DNA of 64,000 nucleotides from Sclerodactyla briareus (Eukaryota; Echinodermata; Holothuroidea; Dendrochirotida; Sclerodactylidae), in NCBI GenBank assembly GCA_026419785.1, contig JAODTK010005667.1, positions 610,124-674,123 of the forward strand, in the 5' to 3' direction. The notes below the pieces were generated by a model. The model did no database searches. It was not told where the DNA came from and was given only the letters and a program-made list of their open reading frames with translations. Below are positions 60,250 to 64,000 of the stretch, piece by piece. Numbering within the stretch: position 1 is the stretch's first letter; each line of letters starts with the position of its first letter. The translations under genes were made by a program, and so were the position numbers.

Positions 60250-61085
60250 ATGGTAACCTTCATGCAGTTGAACAATGGCAGTTTGATGTTTACAGAGTTC
60301 AGACAATTGCACAAGCATGACAACCAGCGGGGAGAAAGCAACAGTACCATTTTGATTCCTTGACGAAGTCGGAGAATTCTATGCAGCAACGACAGTGTGT
60401 GTATGTGTGTGTGTTGGGGGGGAGGGGTGTAGGTGTGGTTGCCGGCACTTGTAGCTCTACCCCAACTTGGATGAATGAAGTTCGTACTTAGTATATGAGT
60501 TCCCATTCTGAGGACATTACCATGTTGTTTTGGGGTCAGGTCAAAGGTCAAGGTAGGTCAAAGTCGAGAATATAATGGTCCGATCAAGGTGAATTTTATG
60601 GAATAGTATAGCCTTTCTATGGGAGTACAGGAAACTATTGCTTTTCGTGTTCGATGGGTCATTCCTGAAAAAATAGGAAAAATCAGTTGAAAATTGAGGT
60701 TTTGGCTTAATTTTAGATACGATAATCAACCGCCCTGGATGAGAGAAACCTATACCTAGTAGGGGGCTCTATAGTGCATTACATGAGCTCTACCGTTTTT
60801 AGGTCAGGTCAAATATCATCTGAGTCAAAGGAGGGTCAAATAGGAACGATTATCAGTAAAAACGGAAGAGAAAGATGCGTGGTCCGTTCGAGAATGATTT
60901 TGTCATGCAGCTTCCGTACATGAATTAAGGTGTAGACGGGGGTCATTTTTGGGAAAATAGGAAGATTCGGAAAGACAAATGACATTGTGGCAAATTGCTC
61001 TTTAACACAATACTCTGATAAATAATGGTGGTAAATGGTGCCTAGCAATGAGTACATGAGTCGGCATGGCCCCATAGTAGGAAGC
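60250..61085 (-). repeat. Inverted copy of the TGACCTC-rich family with CA tract and conserved tail
   Basis: On the minus strand the order is the same as in the 9.9-11.3 kb array: TGACCT-rich monomers (about 60535-61080), then a GTACGAACTTCATTCATCCAAG-like block, then a CA-rich microsatellite (60392-60412), then the tail CTTCGTCAAGGAATCAAAATGG (60345-60370). It supports a dispersed repeat whose microsatellite is internal and fixed in position. Confidence 0.75.
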
Positions 61086-61089
61086 GCTG

Positions 61090-61705
61090 GTGTTAACCAA
61101 GTACCACTAAGAACCATACACTCGGGTTGGTGTCACGGAATTTCAAGTTTTAGTAACAAGGCGAATAGATGGCTTTATATGAGAAGGTTGTATAGGCAGC
61201 GGAGAAAAGTTACAGAACAACACAACTGGTGTTGTTGATTGTGCCCTCATTTCAGTGGAAGCAGTTTTCAAATCCCGTTGATGCAAATCGGGGGGGGGCA
61301 CTAAATTCAAAGCAGTAGTACCACGGGCGGGGTACCAAGTCTCGTACCTCTGAATATGACGTGAAAAGCGTAAGCAACTAGGGGCAGTTCAAGTACCGAA
61401 ATCTATTGAACGTCTTGTGGAAAGGGGTATGAAAAAGAATCCTTTCCAAAACGAACGAAACTACAACATACCACCTAAAGCAGGAGGCCCATTGAGAGTT
61501 TAACTGACTAACACCTTTTAACATTTCGGAACTCAAGGCATTTGGCATGAAGCATGAGTTTTGTCATTGACGCTTCACACGAAACAGAAAACCATTCAAA
61601 CGCCAAAGGCTGGAACCTAAGGTATCAATTGTATGCTGGAACTCGTTAGGGCCTTGAGGACACGAACGCACTGAGTTATTTAAGAGCTTTGGAGCCGCAA
61701 CACTA
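61090..61705. other. Unassigned DNA
   Basis: No supported gene. A nine-base G run lies at about 61289-61298. Confidence 0.4.
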
Positions 61706-61710
61706 AATTT

Positions 61711-62316
61711 GTGCGGCCTAGCAGAGCGTCTCTTGGCCTTCCGCTACTCGAGAGAAAAAAAAGACAGCAGAGAAACGGTATGAAGAAATGCTTTTGCGAT
61801 AGGGAGGGGCCAATGTGGCCGGATCGCGTGGTAGCGGCTCTATGTCAAGCGTTAGTCATCTCACGCCCTACGTCTATGCTGAAGAGGAAGACAGTGTATT
61901 TTCCTCGGATTGAGGTTAATTGTGATCACGCTTTGAGCGTTAGTAAGAAGACGTGCCGCCTGCTTCTGCAGATTCTGAAGACGCATGAGCTCGAGAAACC
62001 AGAATGCTATAGAGAAAAAATTGCAGAAATCAATTCTTGAGATAACAATAGCATTAACCAGGGTGCTAATGACTCATGTGGCCAGATAATCTTGAGAGAG
62101 GAATGTATATGTAGGACACCAAAAGGAGACGATTTTGTGATAGTTGTGGTCATGGAAGGTAAGGACAGTTCCGAACGTTTTTCCGAGATATTATGGCTTT
62201 CAGCTGGTGAGCACGAGGGAAGATCCGACCCTTGCCATTGCATTGACGCATTATCAAAACAATTGAGTCAACTAGTTAATCTAAGTTTCAGAGATTCTGT
62301 TTGTTCGTCATTTTAG
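61711..62316 (+). CDS. Unassigned open frames
   Basis: Two consecutive plus-strand frames, 109 codons (61711-62040) and 74 codons (62092-62316), have coding-like composition with segments such as KRKTVYFPRIEVNCDHAL and DDFVIVVVMEGKDSSERF. They could be parts of one broken gene or an old element. No family is recognised, and a minus frame of 78 codons overlaps. Confidence 0.25.
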
Positions 62317-62473
62317 TGTGTTTTATTTGTAATCATTAAAACAAGTAGGCCTCAAAGCAGAAGTTTCATTGCCCTGTTCAGACAAATGCATTGATAACCG
62401 CGGTGACTGATCACAGTTTGCTTATAAACATATAGGTGTAGCTGTCCTTCGACCGATTCCTTAGGACGTTTCA

Positions 62474-62565
62474 TCACGATGGGTTTCTCACCCAGGAGTA
62501 ATAACGTTAAATCACGATTGCTTTGTCACCCTGAGTAATGACCGTAAAATCACGATGATGTCATC
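62474..62565. repeat. 38-bp tandem repeat, 2.4 units
   Basis: TCACGAT begins units at 62474, 62512 and 62550. The first two share TTT-TCACCC-GAGTAAT-AC-GTTAAA/GTAAAA. The third is cut after about 16 bases. There are no spacers. Confidence 0.85.
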
Positions 62566-62914
62566 GCACTATCGAACACAGGGGCATTTCCAACAGCAAA
62601 AGAGACAATTCATTAACCAGAGTTACATATTAATGTTCCTGGTCAAAGATGCGAGGGTGTCCGCCACCGGGAACTATGTAATTTATTGGTGTGATCATTG
62701 ACTACACCTAATGTTCGCGGAATTGAAAGGCGAGGTTATTATTTCAATCTATGCTATTTTATATCGAGAATATTATGAGCTTGATATGAAACATCTGAAG
62801 TTTGTGATACATTAATTTCGATTCTCTGCCTGGTACAATATACGAAATCCCTGTGCTCCAATTGTGTACTGGTAAAGTATAAGAAAAAAACTACATTGTT
62901 GTAATTAAAAGAAT

Positions 62915-63830
62915 ATTAAGCCTTGATAAACAATACTCATTTTCAATTCATGAGCTTCTACAAAAAAATACAAAAATACAAAGTGTTTGTAGTTGGAAGT
63001 AAATTATTAGTTCGTGAAATAAAAACGTGTTTGCAGTAGGACATTTGTAAAACACTTTTTTATTCATTTGACACATTCTATGAAGATTATCCAGTATAGG
63101 CCCTTCTCATGATTATGTACTCCAATGTATTTTTGTTTGTATTATGTAATTGTATTTTTTATTCATAGAACTGAATAACTTGCGAAGTCGTGCTTTTTCA
63201 GTAGTCCTTAACGAAAGATCTTTGTTAGTCTGGTGCAAATAATAATAATAATAATAATAAAATAAAAAAACGTTTTGTAGCGGATAACATTCGCGATGTT
63301 ATTTTGTGGAGATTAACTTCCGCGAACGAATTTCCATTGGTCAATGTTTTTACGTTTTTTGTACACGAAGTATATTAAAGCCTTGATTACATACTCATTT
63401 TCAATTCATGAGCTCTTACCAAAATAATAAAAAAATAGTTACAATAATATAATATATATAATAAATATAAAAAAATTGTATTTGGAGTATATGTTAGTTT
63501 GGTGAAAATAAAACGGTTTGCTAGTTGGCCAATGATAAAATCTGTTATTGTCCATTGACACTATTCTATGACAGATTTCCCAGTATAGGCCCTTCTATGA
63601 TATTCCATTTTTTTTTTGGTATAAGATTTTGTAGGTTGGATTCATAGACCTGAATTTAACTTAGCGAAGATCGGGTTTTCGAATATTGCCATACGAAAAA
63701 GTTTGTTTGTTAGTTGTGCAAATGAAAATAATTAAAAAAACTTGGTAGAGAATATAACATGCGGATGTTATTTTTTTGGGGTCGCGGTCAACTTCCGATA
63801 ACGATTTCATAGCTAATGTTTTACTCAAAA
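62915..63830. repeat. Tandem duplication, unit about 0.46-0.49 kb
   Basis: Anchors repeat in order: AAGCCTTGAT..ACATACTCATTTTCAATTCATGAGC (62918 and 63378), CAGTATAGGCCCTTCT (63092 and 63581), TTCATAGA.CTGAAT (63163 and 63642), TTTGTTAGT.TG.TGCAAAT (63223 and 63703), and ATAACAT.CG.GATGTTATTTT (63284 and 63754). The distance grows from 460 to about 489 because the second copy has extra AT-rich sequence. Unit 1 holds an (AAT)n run at 63237-63262. Confidence 0.9.
63237..63262. repeat. (AAT)n microsatellite
   Basis: About eight AAT/AATA units, seen directly, inside unit 1 of the terminal tandem duplication. The matching place in unit 2 has only GAAAATAATTAAAAAAA. Confidence 0.9.
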
Positions 63831-64000
63831 CACTGCAGTAATTAATAAGCACGTTTGATATGTTAGAACCAATTTGCATGATGCATACCTCAAGTATATA
63901 TTTATTTGGATCACCTTTGATTTATCCGAGGCTTTCAATTTAACTCAACCAATGGACAGAATTTACGTCCAAAGCCTAACTATTGAAGTAGGAACAGATT

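Noticed and set aside
62474..62565. CRISPR-like array
   Set aside because: The 38-bp units are directly adjacent with no spacers, and the setting is a metazoan genome.

Overview
The window looks like nuclear DNA of a metazoan, most likely a marine invertebrate. There is no prokaryotic gene organisation: no operons, no ribosome-binding sites and no open frame longer than about 220 codons. It does contain several non-LTR retrotransposons, tRNA-derived SINE-like elements, (TA)n, (CATA)n and (AAT)n microsatellites, long-period tandem repeats, and split fragments of an EGF/Ig/fibronectin-III type gene next to plausible splice sites. The phylum cannot be fixed from the sequence. Related copies differ by many one-base insertions and deletions, often in homopolymers, so part of the reading-frame breakage may come from uncorrected long-read sequence rather than biology.

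Layout. 0-15.7 kb: mostly unassigned DNA with (TA)n tracts, a ~146-bp tandem repeat (1.8-2.1 kb), a tRNA-like SINE (4.4 kb), a short duplication (7.5 kb) and a TGACCTC-rich tandem array ending in a CATA microsatellite (9.9-11.3 kb). 15.75-19.9 kb: a tandem duplication with a unit of about 2.05 kb. 19.9-27.6 kb: the best host-gene candidate, on the minus strand. Read in its direction it has an EGF-like fragment, one or two Ig-like fragments, an unassigned exon and three or four fibronectin type III fragments. The order suggests a cell-surface receptor or adhesion protein, possibly of Tie-like type.

28-41 kb is a transposon graveyard: two CR1-like LINE fragments (29.3-30.2 and 31.3-32.1 kb), two more pieces of the TGACCTC-rich family (30.6 and 32.3 kb), and a nearly complete but decayed LINE of the Jockey/I group (about 36.7-40.9 kb) with 5'UTR, CCHC zinc knuckle, endonuclease, reverse transcriptase and an AT-rich tail. 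A possible inverted-repeat element follows at 41.1-41.95 kb.

42-64 kb: mostly unassigned DNA interrupted by a 103-bp duplication (43.7 kb), a SINE (45.6 kb), a 4.9-kb satellite-like array of about 3.1 units of 1.56 kb (47.26-52.17 kb), SINE-like elements (56.7 and 58.15 kb), a minus-strand CR1-like LINE tail (59.6-60.0 kb), an inverted copy of the TGACCTC family (60.25-61.1 kb), a 38-bp tandem repeat (62.5 kb) and a ~0.47-kb tandem duplication (62.9-63.8 kb). No complete functional gene, functional tRNA, rRNA or CRISPR array was found.
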